A stretch of DNA of 64,000 bases from CAIXZV01 sp963697365 (GCA_963697365.1 CAVONT010000011.1:1-64000); one strand, 5' to 3'; shown: positions 35,158 to 44,830, numbered from the stretch's first letter. Notes: generated from the letters alone by a model not told the origin. A program made the numbers and translations.

Positions 35158-37031
35158 GCGGAGCCTCCGGGGGCGGCTGCGGCGACGGCCGGGCCGGCAT
35201 TGGTGCCGGACAGGCCGGCGGCGCGCTCCAGGACCTCGCGGGCCCGTGGGTGCGATCCCGACGGGGCGACGTCACGGACCTCGAGCTGGAGCGTCTCGAG
35301 GCCCCCGAATGATCTGCTCGCAAGGCGGGCCACCACGTCCACGCGGTCGCCCTCGTTGAGGACGGCGGCCAGGTCGGACCGGCCGAAGGCGATGCCGTCG
35401 AGCACGTCGCGCTCGCGCCGCAGGACGAGCTGGGTGTGGCCGCCATTCGCGGCACGCGCACGCTGCACGGTGAGCCCGATGACGGCGACGAGCGGTTCCG
35501 GGTTCCCGGTCCCGCACGGAGCGAGCCGGGCGAGATCACGGTACAGGGAGTAGTCCACGAGTGCTGCGGGCAGCACGAGGTCCACCGCAAGCGGCGTGCG
35601 CGGATCCTCGGGCACGGCGCTGGCGGCCAGGTCGAGGAATCGCGCCACGAAGGTGTCCCACCGCTCAACCTGGAGCTCGAACCCTGCAGCGGCAGCGTGG
35701 CCGCCGAAGCGGACGAACAGGTCGCCGCACGCCGTCAGCGCAGCGACCAGGTTCAGCCGTCCATCGCCTCGGCAGGAGGCCCGGATGACGTCACCGATCC
35801 TGGTGCCCACGATCGCAGGGCGTCCGGTCTCGTCTGCGAGGCGCCCCGCGACAAGGCCGACGATGCCGACGCTCCACGGCCCATGGACGAGGATCGCGGA
35901 GGCATCCGGGCCGCCGCCGACGACGACCTCCGGGGCGACCGCGAGGGCGTCCGCGAGCAGCGCCTGCTGGCCGGGGGCGACTTCGGGCTCGCCCAGGCCG
36001 ATCACCTCGCGTGCCTGGGCGATGGCTGCACGCATGAGCTCGCGGCGGGTGGCATTGGCTGACTCGAGAGACGCGGCGAGCTCCGCAGCCTCGTCGGGCG
36101 TCGCCGCGAGGAGGAGCCGAGCGGCATCCAAGGCCTCCCCCACCCTGCCGGCAGCATTCAGACGGGGGGCGATGGTGAAACCGACGGTCTCGAGGTCGGT
36201 GCGGGCGGGGTCGATCCCTGCCTTGGCCAGGAGGGCGGCGATCCCGGGCCGGGGGGACCTCCGCATCCGCTCGAGGCCGAGGCGGGCGATGGCCCGGTTC
36301 TCCCCGAGGATCGGGGCGACGTCCGAGACCGTGCCGATGGTCGCGAGGTCTGCGAGGTCGAGTGCCTCGGCCTCGGTGGCATCGAGCGCGCCGAACAGGA
36401 GCCTGGCCACGGTGAACGCGACGCCGCTCCCCGACAGCTCCGGGTCCGGGTAGACCGAGTCCGCGCGGTGCGGGTTCACGATCGCGACGGCCGCAGGCAG
36501 GACCTCGGGGAGGTGATGGTGGTCCGTGATGATCACGTCAATGCCGCGCACTCCCGCGGCGGCGACCTCCGCCACGCTCGTGGAACCCGTGTCGACCGTC
36601 ATGATCAGCGTGATCCCGCTCGACCCGGCAGCTTCGACGGCCGCGAGCGAGAGGCCGTGCCCTTCTTCGAGACGTGACGGCACGTAGGGTTCGGCATCGA
36701 TGCCGAGGCGTCGCAGCGCGAGGACCAGTTGGGCGAGGCCGGTCAGGCCGTCCGCGTCGAAGTCCCCGAAGACCATGACCCGCTCGCCGCGGTCACGCGC
36801 AGTCCTGACCCGGGTCACCAAGGCATCGGCATCGGGCAGCAGCCACGGGTTGTTGAGGCCCGCGATCGCGGGACCCATGAAGGCTTCAAGCCTGGCCGCC
36901 CCGGAGATTCCACGGCGCGCGAGCACCGTCGCGGCGAAGGTCCCAAGGCCGTGCGCGCGCGCCGCCTCCCGCTCCTCAGGATCGAGATGGAGCGGCTCCG
37001 GGAAGACCCAGCGGTGGCGTGCGTCGATCAT
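35154..37031 (-). CDS. recJ: Single-stranded-DNA exonuclease RecJ
   Basis: RecJ is a 5'-3' exonuclease on single-stranded DNA in recombination and mismatch repair. The DHH-family motifs are DFDADGLTG near residue 100, VDTGSTSV, TDHHHLPE (the DHH motif) and NPHRADS near residue 195. The DHHA1 part has GPWSVGIVGLVAGRLADE and FGGHAAAAGFEL; a C-terminal OB-like domain has PCGTGNPEPLV. ATG 37031 is chosen; upstream MLRP and MVRG versions are possible but unsupported. The 625 residues are typical. Its stop overlaps the next ATG as ATGA. Confidence 0.95.
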   Translation of the reverse strand: MIDARHRWVFPEPLHLDPEEREAARAHGLGTFAATVLARRGISGAARLEAFMGPAIAGLNNPWLLPDADALVTRVRTARDRGERVMVFGDFDADGLTGLAQLVLALRRLGIDAEPYVPSRLEEGHGLSLAAVEAAGSSGITLIMTVDTGSTSVAEVAAAGVRGIDVIITDHHHLPEVLPAAVAIVNPHRADSVYPDPELSGSGVAFTVARLLFGALDATEAEALDLADLATIGTVSDVAPILGENRAIARLGLERMRRSPRPGIAALLAKAGIDPARTDLETVGFTIAPRLNAAGRVGEALDAARLLLAATPDEAAELAASLESANATRRELMRAAIAQAREVIGLGEPEVAPGQQALLADALAVAPEVVVGGGPDASAILVHGPWSVGIVGLVAGRLADETGRPAIVGTRIGDVIRASCRGDGRLNLVAALTACGDLFVRFGGHAAAAGFELQVERWDTFVARFLDLAASAVPEDPRTPLAVDLVLPAALVDYSLYRDLARLAPCGTGNPEPLVAVIGLTVQRARAANGGHTQLVLRRERDVLDGIAFGRSDLAAVLNEGDRVDVVARLASRSFGGLETLQLEVRDVAPSGSHPRAREVLERAAGLSGTNAGPAVAAAAPGGSA

Positions 37032-37110
37032 CGGGCGGAGCATGCCACGGACCACTCATCCGCGAGGTATGCGCGTCGTGCCCTGAGCCCGGCCGGCACC
37101 GGGGCCGCGA

Positions 37111-38268
37111 TCACGCCGCCGCGCGGCGGCTCGGGCGGGCCGGCTGCTCCGCGAGGCGCTTCTTCTCGTCCCGCAGGTGCCAGACGACCAGGAGCGGACT
37201 CGCGTTGAAGATCGACGAGTAGGTGCCCGAGATGATCCCGATGAGCAGGGCGAACACGAAGGTGCCAATCGCCTCACCAGCGAACACGAGCATCGCGAGC
37301 AGCGCGATGGCGACCGTGAAGCTCGTCGTGATCGACCGGCCGAAGGTCTGCAGGACCGAGTGGTTGACGATCCGGTCGAACGGCTCGCCGGCGTGGCGGG
37401 CGCGGTTCTCGCGGACCCGGTCGAACACGACGATCGTGTCGTGGACCGAGAAGCCGATGATCGTGAGCATCGCGGTCACGAACAGGCCGTCGACGAGCAT
37501 GCCGGTGAACGTGCCCAGGATCGCGAAGACCCCGACGACGACGAGCACGTCGTGGACGAGCGCGATCAGGGCTGTCACACCCATCCGGAAGTCGCGGAAG
37601 CGGTACGTGATCCAGATCATGATGCCGAGGCTGCCGACGAGGATCAGCGTGAGGGCCTGGGTGATCAGGTCCGACGAGACGACCGCACCGACCGCCGACA
37701 GCGACTGCTGCTCAGCGATGGGTCCAAGCTCGTCCTCGAGGGCCGCGCGGAGCTCGCCTAGCTTGCCTTCGGTGGGCAGGAGGGCCCTGCCCGGATCCAG
37801 GGTGGGTTCAGGCGTGGGGGCCGCGCTCGGCGCTACGGACGGCGCGGCCGAGGGGGCTGCGCTGGCTCCAGGGGCAGCGGACGGGGCCGCGCTTGTGCCC
37901 GCGGACGGCGCTGCCGACGCGGAAGGGGCAGCCGACGCGGAAGGTGCCGTCGTGGGGAGAGGCGTGGGTGAAGGGGCAGGCGCCGCCAGCGCGGCCTCCT
38001 TGGTGCGGATCTCGACGAAGCCCTCACCGGTCTTGGTGACGTTGGACTCGTACCCCTGCTGAGCGACGATCGCCTGCACCTGGGCGGGCGTGACGTTGTC
38101 GTCCTCGAAGCGGATCGTCCAGACCGTGCCACCGGTGAAGTCGATGGCGAACTGGAGACCGGCTTTGCCACCGGTGATCGGCCCGAGCAGGATGAAGATC
38201 AGGCCGGGGATCGTGATCAGGAGGGAGAAAGCGAAGAAGTACCTGCGCTTCCCGATGATGTCAAACAC
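37111..38268 (-). CDS. secF: Protein translocase subunit SecF with Ala/Pro/Ser-rich insert
   Basis: SecF, with SecD, uses the proton gradient to pull proteins through the Sec channel. The first helix (RYFFAFSLLITIPGLIFILL), the FAIDFTGGTVWTIRF segment, the helix block with GVTALIALVHDVLVVVGVFA, TIIGFSVHDTIVVFDRVREN (the proton-path Asp/Arg region) and SITTSFTVAIALLAML are standard. Between the first extracytoplasmic domain and helix 2, at about residues 96-160, sits a low-complexity stretch of APSASAAPSAG-type repeats not found in ordinary SecF. The 385 residues are therefore about 60 more than usual. The start overlaps the secD stop by eight bases. Confidence 0.95.
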   Translation of the reverse strand: MFDIIGKRRYFFAFSLLITIPGLIFILLGPITGGKAGLQFAIDFTGGTVWTIRFEDDNVTPAQVQAIVAQQGYESNVTKTGEGFVEIRTKEAALAAPAPSPTPLPTTAPSASAAPSASAAPSAGTSAAPSAAPGASAAPSAAPSVAPSAAPTPEPTLDPGRALLPTEGKLGELRAALEDELGPIAEQQSLSAVGAVVSSDLITQALTLILVGSLGIMIWITYRFRDFRMGVTALIALVHDVLVVVGVFAILGTFTGMLVDGLFVTAMLTIIGFSVHDTIVVFDRVRENRARHAGEPFDRIVNHSVLQTFGRSITTSFTVAIALLAMLVFAGEAIGTFVFALLIGIISGTYSSIFNASPLLVVWHLRDEKKRLAEQPARPSRRAAA

Positions 38269-39652
38269 GCCCGCGTGCCTCTCCTCGGGTGGCGCCGCGG
38301 CCGGCGCTCGGGCGGGCCAGGAACTCCTCCTCGGTCACCCCGAAGAAGGACGCCTTGCGGGCCCAGTCCTTCGTGACCACCCAACGCATCAGCGTCCGGG
38401 TCACGGTCACAGCACTGAACATTGAGACGAGCACGCCGATGATCAGGACGAGGCCGAAGCCGCGGATCGTCGAGGATCCGAACAGGAACAGGATCGTGGC
38501 GGTGATGAGGCTCGACACGTTCGAGTCGAGGATCGAGTTCCAGGCCCGGTTGAAGCCCGCCTCGACCGCCGCCGGCAGGCTCTTGCCCACCCGCAGCTCC
38601 TCCTTCGTCCGCTCGAAGATCAGGATGTTCGCGTCCACCGCCATGCCCACCGAGAGCACGAACCCCGCGATGCCGGCGAGGGTCATCGTGACCGGGATCA
38701 GGCGGAAGATCGCCAGCACAACGATCGTGTAGTAGATCAGGGCGCCACTCGCCACAACGCCGGGCAGCCGGTACTGGACGATCATGAACACGATCACGAG
38801 GATGATCGCAACGAGACCGGCGAGAAGGCTCTGGCGCAGGAAGGCGTCGCCGAGAGTGGGGCTGACGCTCGTGTTGGCCAGCTCCTGGATCGGGAACGGC
38901 AGCTGGCCGAACTCGAGGATCGTGACCAGACTCGTCGCCTCGGCGAGCGGATACCCGCCGATGCCACCCTGGCTGATCTGGACCTGGCCGCCGGGAATTG
39001 GCTCGTTGATGGTGGGGGCGCTGATCACCTGGCCGTCGAGCACGATGGCGAAGAAGCTGCCGACGTTGGCGGTGGTGAAGTCCGCGAACTTCTGGCGTCC
39101 CTCGTCCTTCAGGGTGAAGTCCACCGTGCGGCGCCCTGTCTCGTCGGCGCCGATGGTGGCGGACGAGAGCTGGTCGCCGGAGAACAGCACGCAATTGACG
39201 GTGACCGTGTCGGAGCAGGCGGTGGCGATGACCGCGGGGTCGAGGACCTGGCCTGCGCCCGCACCAGTCTGGCCGAGCGGGACGAAGTCGAGGCGGCCGG
39301 TCGTGCCGACGAGCTCGCGGATCTGGTCCGGGTTCTGGACGCCGGGCATCTCGACGACGATGCGGTCCGTGCCCTGGGTGACCACCTGGGGCTCTGCTAC
39401 GCCGGAGGCATCGACGCGGTTGGTGATGATCGTCTTGACGATGTCGAGGTCGTCGCGGCTGGGCAGCCTCCCCTCGGCCGGCAGCACCTGGTACTCGATT
39501 CGCAGGCCACCGGACAGGTCGAGACCCAGCTTGGTCTCGATCGTGCGCGGCTCGCTCGACGATCCCAGGCCAGGGATCGTGATCGGCACGAAGGCGATGA
39601 TGAGGGCGAGAACGCCTATGACGGCAATCAGGATCGGTACGGCTCGACGCAT
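38261..39652 (-). CDS. secD: Protein translocase subunit SecD
   Basis: SecD is the partner of SecF in the Sec motor. It has the first helix (PILIAVIGVLALIIAFVPI), LGLDLSGGLRIEYQV, the extracytoplasmic P1 domain with IITNRVDASGVAEPQV and IVVEMPGVQNPDQ, and a six-helix block with SVGMAVDANILIFERTKEEL. The 463-residue frame is intact. A TATCAT -10 ends nine bases before the ATG, suggesting an almost leaderless mRNA. It is transcribed with secF. Confidence 0.96.
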   Translation of the reverse strand: MRRAVPILIAVIGVLALIIAFVPITIPGLGSSSEPRTIETKLGLDLSGGLRIEYQVLPAEGRLPSRDDLDIVKTIITNRVDASGVAEPQVVTQGTDRIVVEMPGVQNPDQIRELVGTTGRLDFVPLGQTGAGAGQVLDPAVIATACSDTVTVNCVLFSGDQLSSATIGADETGRRTVDFTLKDEGRQKFADFTTANVGSFFAIVLDGQVISAPTINEPIPGGQVQISQGGIGGYPLAEATSLVTILEFGQLPFPIQELANTSVSPTLGDAFLRQSLLAGLVAIILVIVFMIVQYRLPGVVASGALIYYTIVVLAIFRLIPVTMTLAGIAGFVLSVGMAVDANILIFERTKEELRVGKSLPAAVEAGFNRAWNSILDSNVSSLITATILFLFGSSTIRGFGLVLIIGVLVSMFSAVTVTRTLMRWVVTKDWARKASFFGVTEEEFLARPSAGRGATRGEARGRV

Positions 39653-39661
39653 CGGGGCGGG

Positions 39662-39667
39662 ATGATA
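39662..39667 (-). promoter_or_regulatory. -10 element TGTATCAT of secD-secF
   Basis: The minus strand reads CCTGTATCATCCC, with nine bases (CCCGCCCCG) to the secD ATG and no Shine-Dalgarno. Confidence 0.5.
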
Positions 39668-39724
39668 CAGGGGACGCGCCGTCCGTGCGCCGGACGAACG
39701 GCATATCCGGACCGGGACCTTGTG

Positions 39725-42700
39725 TCAGGCCGGGTGCGGCTGTCCCCTCGGGTCGGGCGCACCGGCACGCGGGCCTCGGAAGCGGTTCACCAGCCACGCG
39801 CCGGCGAGCAGCAGGAGGCCGAGGCCGAACAGCACCAGGGCACGGTAGGCGACATCCATCGACGCCATGTCGATGAGGACCACCTTGGTGATCGCTGCCC
39901 CAAGGAGCACGAGGCCGGCATGCCGCAGCATCGCGACGCCCTGCCGCAAGCCGATCCCGAGCAGCAGCACGCCGATCGCCGTCCAGCACACGCTGAGCGC
40001 GACCTGCGCCTGCTTCGCGAGCTCCTCGACGGGAGTTCCGTCGCCGACGCGCTGGGCGAAGACGTCCACCACCGCGATCGAGACGGCATACAGCGCGACG
40101 AGGCCGGCGCCGGTGAGCAGGAGGCGGCTCGCACCACGTCCCAGGTCGGAACGAGCGCCCACGACCAGGCCACCAGCGAGCATCGCGAACGCGGCCATCC
40201 ACGGACCGGACAGCGCTGCGGGCTCGGCATCGACCCACAGGTGCGTGGGTGGAGCCAGCAGCACGACGGCGACCGCCGCGCTGATCGCCCACAGGAGCAG
40301 GGCGACAGCCCCGTACGCGGCACGCACGTCGATGCCGCGTCGGCCGGTGGTCCCCTGCCGCACACCAAGCAGCAGCGCCACGCCGGCGAGCGCCACCCAC
40401 AGGATCACCGTCCAGGCGATCGCAACCTCGCTCGGGATGACCCACGCTGCGACACCGATTGCGGCGAGCCGTGCGGCATGCGCGGGCCAGCCGGCCCCGA
40501 GCCAGCGTGCGGCTGCGACAGCCGACCCGATCAGCAGGATGGCGGCGATCGTGCGCTCGTCGGTGAACGGGGTGGCGGGCAGCGACGACCACAGGAAGAT
40601 CGGCCACTGGACGGTCATGCTGCCCACCCCGAGGACCCATGACAGCGCCCCGGCAGCCGATGCGAGCATGGCGACTACGGGAGCGCGCGCCAGGACCGGA
40701 TACCGGGCCCCATCGGGCAGGCGGGCCAGGCCACGATCCACGAGCACGCCCACCGGGAGGAGCACCGCCAGGACCGCAACGAGCGGCGTGCCCTGCAGCT
40801 CGAAGGCGCCCGTCCACGCGATGACCACGACGGCGACCGCTGCGAGCCCCGACCGGACCCAGCGCACGGCGAGAAGGGCACCTGCCGCGAGCAGGCCCGC
40901 GAGGACGACCACGGCCGACACCGAGGGCTGGGCCAGGATCGACGTGGACGCCACGTCCGCAGCCGCGGGCAGCGGCATCCCGATCGGCAGGGCGACGAGC
41001 AGGGCGAGCGCCCCGGCGACGGGTGCCGCACACGAGGCCCAGGGCATCCCCGTCCACCCCTCGACCGCCGCGAGCCGCAACGGCGTCCGGCTGCGCTCGA
41101 GCAGACGGTCGGCCACGAGGGCGAGCACGGCGATCGTCGTCAGGACGACCGTGAGCGCGGTGCCGACGAGCTCGAACGGAGCGGTGTAGGCCAGGAGGAG
41201 CAGGGCGACGCCGGCCAAGGCGGAACGGATCCAGCGGACCGGGACCAGGGCCATCGCCACCAGGATCGCCACCACCACGCCGCCCAGCGAGGCGGCCTCG
41301 ACGTGGCCGAACCAGGGCGTTGACGCATCCGGCCAGGGAAGCCCGAAGGACTGGGGCGGATACTCCACGACCACCAGGTGGCCGATGGCCAGCGTGCCGA
41401 GCACGAGTGCGGCGAGCGCCGACCACGGGTGCACGCGGCGCGCGGCAAGCCACGCGAGCGCGACGGCCTCGGCTGCCCATGCCACGGGGATGGCCGGCGC
41501 ACCGAGCTGCACGAACGTGGCGATTGCGACGAGCGCGACGCCGGTTCCGGCGACGAGGTTGCCGAACAGGTGGCTCCAGCCCTGGCGGACGAGGAACCAC
41601 AGCCCGGCCAGGAGATGGGCGATCGCCGCGAGGGCGATCGCGAGGCCGCGCCAGGTCTCGAGGCTGCCGTCGAGGGTCATGAACAGCCCCAACAGCAGGA
41701 ATGTCGCATTGGCGAGCACGAGGATCGAGCTGGACGGCCGCAGATCATCGCGCCGGACCCTTATCTCCTCGCCGGCGGCCGCGACGACGTTGACTGCCCA
41801 GAAGCCCGCCAGCGCGATCAGGGCCTGCCAGGCCGGAGGATCGTCGGACAGCCACGCGGCCAGTTGTGGGGCCGCCAGGATGAACGCCAGCGAGGGCAGC
41901 CAGCGCCAGGAGCGGTACAGCGCGACCACCGTCGTGCCCACCAGGGTGACCGCGACGAAGAGCAGGGTGAGCGTGGAGGCCGAGGCGCCCGTGAGCGGGG
42001 GTGCCGCCAGCGCGGCGATCAGTCCGAACGCGGCGACGCTGCGGGCATCGAAGCGGATGGCGACGAACGCCGCGGCCACCGCCATGCCCAGCGCCAGCAC
42101 GAGGCCGAGCTCGGCCGGGACAAGGTTGTACAGGCGGGTCGCCGCCATAAGGCTGATCGACAGGATGCCGAGACCGACGCCGGCCAGGACGTTGCCAACC
42201 AGGGCATTGCGGCGGCTGAGCAGCACGGCCCCGCCGGCGAACGCGGCCGACCCGACGCCGAGGCCCACGAGGACGCGCATCGGCTCGGTGATCCAGCCAC
42301 GGCTGAACGCGAGGCTCAGGAAGAAGACGGCAGCGGCGACGAGGGCAAGGCCACCGATCCAGGCGAGGGCCCGCCCGGTGAACCGCTCCTCGATGTCCTT
42401 GAATGAGAGGGCGGTCCTCGCCGCAGGGGCAGGTGCGGCGGGCTGCCAGGCCATGGCAGCGGGAGCGTATGCGGCTGCCGCGGCCTGCTCGGCCTCATGT
42501 GCTCGGGAGGCCGCCGGGCGACCCCACGCAGGCACGGACGGCGGCTGCGGGCGAAGGGCGGGCTCCGCCGGTGCCGGCGCGTGCCACGTGGGTGCCGGCG
42601 GGGCGGGTGGTGTCGCGGAGGCAGAGGTCACGTCCGGGGCCGTGACGGCAAGGGCGGGTGTGACGGCGGGTGTGACGGCGTCCGGGCGCTCCTGCGCCCC

Positions 42701-42781
42701 CGCCTCCACCAGCGCCATCCTGAGTTCCAGGCGCTGCATCCGCCGCTCGAGCGAATCCAGCCGTGCAGCCTCGCCGTCCAT
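39725..42781 (-). CDS. Giant DUF2339 multi-pass membrane protein
   Basis: A protein of about 1,018 residues with an N-terminal coiled coil (ARLDSLERRMQRLELRMALV), a Pro/Ala-rich linker to residue 120, then FKDIEERFTGRALAWIGGLA, the start of the DUF2339 region, and roughly 25-30 membrane helices to the end. The function of DUF2339 proteins is unknown. I chose ATG 42781 (MDGEAARLDSL) because GGAGGG lies just before it; an ATG five codons upstream is an alternative. The whole frame is intact. It is flanked by uvrC and secD but has its own transcription unit. Confidence 0.85.
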   Translation of the reverse strand: MDGEAARLDSLERRMQRLELRMALVEAGAQERPDAVTPAVTPALAVTAPDVTSASATPPAPPAPTWHAPAPAEPALRPQPPSVPAWGRPAASRAHEAEQAAAAAYAPAAMAWQPAAPAPAARTALSFKDIEERFTGRALAWIGGLALVAAAVFFLSLAFSRGWITEPMRVLVGLGVGSAAFAGGAVLLSRRNALVGNVLAGVGLGILSISLMAATRLYNLVPAELGLVLALGMAVAAAFVAIRFDARSVAAFGLIAALAAPPLTGASASTLTLLFVAVTLVGTTVVALYRSWRWLPSLAFILAAPQLAAWLSDDPPAWQALIALAGFWAVNVVAAAGEEIRVRRDDLRPSSSILVLANATFLLLGLFMTLDGSLETWRGLAIALAAIAHLLAGLWFLVRQGWSHLFGNLVAGTGVALVAIATFVQLGAPAIPVAWAAEAVALAWLAARRVHPWSALAALVLGTLAIGHLVVVEYPPQSFGLPWPDASTPWFGHVEAASLGGVVVAILVAMALVPVRWIRSALAGVALLLLAYTAPFELVGTALTVVLTTIAVLALVADRLLERSRTPLRLAAVEGWTGMPWASCAAPVAGALALLVALPIGMPLPAAADVASTSILAQPSVSAVVVLAGLLAAGALLAVRWVRSGLAAVAVVVIAWTGAFELQGTPLVAVLAVLLPVGVLVDRGLARLPDGARYPVLARAPVVAMLASAAGALSWVLGVGSMTVQWPIFLWSSLPATPFTDERTIAAILLIGSAVAAARWLGAGWPAHAARLAAIGVAAWVIPSEVAIAWTVILWVALAGVALLLGVRQGTTGRRGIDVRAAYGAVALLLWAISAAVAVVLLAPPTHLWVDAEPAALSGPWMAAFAMLAGGLVVGARSDLGRGASRLLLTGAGLVALYAVSIAVVDVFAQRVGDGTPVEELAKQAQVALSVCWTAIGVLLLGIGLRQGVAMLRHAGLVLLGAAITKVVLIDMASMDVAYRALVLFGLGLLLLAGAWLVNRFRGPRAGAPDPRGQPHPA

Positions 42782-42893
42782 CGCACCCTCCGTCATCCCT
42801 TACTGCCGATGACGCGGCCGGACGCATGCCGTGACAACGGAGCGCGGAATGCGATGCCACGCTGCGCCGGACCTGCACCGGGCGCAAGGGCCT

Positions 42894-44753
42894 TCAGGCC
42901 TCGAGATGCGCCTTGATGCGCTCCGCGAGCGCGCGGCCGATACCGGGGACCGCGGCGATCTGCTCCACCGGCGCCTCCCGCACCCGCTTGGCCGAGCCGA
43001 ACACCTTGAGCAGCTCCCGCTTGCGCTTCGGCCCGACGCCGGGCAGGTCGTCGAACGCGGACTTGCGCGTGCCCCTGCCTCGCAGGCTGCGGTGGTAGCT
43101 GATGGCGAACCGGTGGGCCTCGTCGCGCAGGCGCTGGACGAGGTACAGGGCCTGGGATGTCGCCGGCAGCACGACGGCATCCACGCGGTCGGGCCGGATC
43201 AGCTCCTCGCGCTCCTTGGCCAGGCCCACCATCGGCATGTCGCCCAGTCCGAGCTCGTCGAGGACCTCCTTGGCCGCGCTCACCTGGCCCCGCCCGCCGT
43301 CGATGATGACGAGGTCCGGCATCGCCCAGCGGCGCTCCTCCTCGCTCCCCTCCTCGCCCGTCTTCGAGCCCCGGAAGCGGCGGCGCAGCACCTCCTGGTG
43401 GCTGGCGAAGTCGTTGGGTCCCTCAACGGTCTTGATCTGGAAGCGGCGGTACTCGCCGGTACGGGGCCGGCCTTCCTCGAACACGACCATCGAGCCCACG
43501 GACTGGGCACCCTGGAAGTTGGAGATGTCGTAGCACTCGATCCGCATCGGCGGCCCCGGGAGCTCCAGGGCGGCCGCCAGTTCGGTCAGCGCGCCGAGCG
43601 TCCGTCCCTCGTCGGCCAGCCAGCGGGCTGCCTCGCGCGCGAGCGCCTCGTGTGCATTGCGGGTTGCCAGCTCCATCAGCTCGCGCTTCTCTCCCCGCTG
43701 GGGCGTGCGGAGGCGGACGAGGCTGCCGCGCCGGGACGCCAGGAAGGCCTCGAGGTCGGCCGTGTCCGCCAGCGAGCGCGGTACCAGGACCTCCTTGGGG
43801 ACGCTGGTCGCCCGTGAGTAGTACTGCTCCAGGAACGCGCCGAGCACCGCGTCGTCGGGCTCGTCGTGGTGGGCATCGAGGAAGAACACGTCCCGGCCAA
43901 GCATCTTCCCGTTGCGCACGACGAACAGCTGGACGGCGGCCTGGTCGTCCTTGCGGGCCATCGCGGCAAGGTCGAGCTCTGTCCGGGCGAACGCCGCCAT
44001 CTTCTGGCTCTCCATCGTCCGCTCGATCGCACGGATCTTGTCCCGGACGACCGCCGCCTTCTCGTACTGCTCCCCCTCGGAGGCGACATGCATCTCGTGG
44101 CGCAGCCCTTCGAGCAGCGTGTCCGCGTTGCCCTCGAGGAACAGCTCCACCTGGGCGATGTCCCGCCGGTAGGCTGCCTTGGACGCGGCCTCGACGCACG
44201 GCCCCTGGCAGCGCTTGATGTGGAAGAGCAGGCAGGGGCGGGACAGCGACCGCTGGCCGTCCCGGATGTCGATGGTGCACGTCCGGAACGGGAACAGCCG
44301 CCGGACCAGGTTCATCGCCTCGTCAACGCTGCTCGCTGAGGCGTACGGGCCGAAGTACCGGGAGCCGTCGCTGATCAGCTTGCGCGTGCGCTCGATGCGT
44401 GGGAAGTCGTCGGCGAGCGTGATCTTGATGTAGGGGTAGCTCTTGTCGTCCTTGAGCCGGACGTTGAACCGCGGCTTGTAGCGCTTGATGAGGTTCGCTT
44501 CGAGCAGGAGAGCCTCGCTGACCGAGTCGACCTCGGTCACCTCGAGGTCGGCGACCCGGTCGATCGCCTCGCGGATGCGGTGGGCCTCGCCGCGCCGGCC
44601 TCCCGTCGCCTGCTTCTGCCAGTAGCTGCGCACGCGGGTGCGCAGGCTCTGGGCCTTGCCGACGTACAGGACCTCGCCGCGCGCGTCCTTCATCAGGTAC
44701 ACGCCCGGGCGGTCGGGCAGGGTCGCGAGGGTGGCCTTGAGCTCGGGGGTCAC
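42894..44753 (-). CDS. uvrC: Excinuclease ABC subunit C
   Basis: UvrC makes both incisions in nucleotide excision repair. The GIY-YIG domain is PGVYLMKDARGEVLYVGKAQ (residues 15-35), a UvrB-binding UVR motif is near EGEQYEKAAVVRDKIRAIER, the RNase H-like 5' nuclease domain contains IECYDISNFQGAQSVGSMVV and VIIDGGRGQVSAAKEVLDEL, and tandem helix-hairpin-helix motifs end the protein (DLPGVGPKRKRELLK, AVPGIGRALAERI). It is 619 residues, normal length, with an intact frame. GTG start; a GATAAT -10 ends six bases before it, so the mRNA should be leaderless. Confidence 0.97.
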   Translation of the reverse strand: MTPELKATLATLPDRPGVYLMKDARGEVLYVGKAQSLRTRVRSYWQKQATGGRRGEAHRIREAIDRVADLEVTEVDSVSEALLLEANLIKRYKPRFNVRLKDDKSYPYIKITLADDFPRIERTRKLISDGSRYFGPYASASSVDEAMNLVRRLFPFRTCTIDIRDGQRSLSRPCLLFHIKRCQGPCVEAASKAAYRRDIAQVELFLEGNADTLLEGLRHEMHVASEGEQYEKAAVVRDKIRAIERTMESQKMAAFARTELDLAAMARKDDQAAVQLFVVRNGKMLGRDVFFLDAHHDEPDDAVLGAFLEQYYSRATSVPKEVLVPRSLADTADLEAFLASRRGSLVRLRTPQRGEKRELMELATRNAHEALAREAARWLADEGRTLGALTELAAALELPGPPMRIECYDISNFQGAQSVGSMVVFEEGRPRTGEYRRFQIKTVEGPNDFASHQEVLRRRFRGSKTGEEGSEEERRWAMPDLVIIDGGRGQVSAAKEVLDELGLGDMPMVGLAKEREELIRPDRVDAVVLPATSQALYLVQRLRDEAHRFAISYHRSLRGRGTRKSAFDDLPGVGPKRKRELLKVFGSAKRVREAPVEQIAAVPGIGRALAERIKAHLEA

Positions 44754-44759
44754 CGGGCG

Positions 44760-44765
44760 ATTATC
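44760..44765 (-). promoter_or_regulatory. -10 element GATAAT of uvrC
   Basis: The minus strand reads GCCGATAATCGCCCG directly before the GTG start, a spacing of six bases. No LexA box of GAAC-N4-GTTC type is seen here, unlike at uvrA. Confidence 0.5.
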
Positions 44766-44776
44766 GGCTGGAATCG

Positions 44777-44805
44777 CGAGGCCGGCCCCGGTGGGGCCGG
44801 CCTCG
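44777..44805 (-). terminator. Perfect 13-bp hairpin after the 5'-nucleotidase gene
   Basis: CGAGGCCGGCCCC pairs with its exact complement around a three-base loop, 26 bases beyond the stop at 44831. The T-run is absent. It also lies just upstream of the uvrC promoter, so it separates two same-strand genes. Confidence 0.6.
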
Positions 44806-44830
44806 GTCGCTGATCCGAAGAAGGTCTCCG

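Noticed and set aside
38217..41600. A 1,127-codon open frame on the minus strand over secD and DUF2339
   Set aside because: It is an alternative frame of the real secD and DUF2339 genes; the translation is Arg/Ala-rich without any domain.
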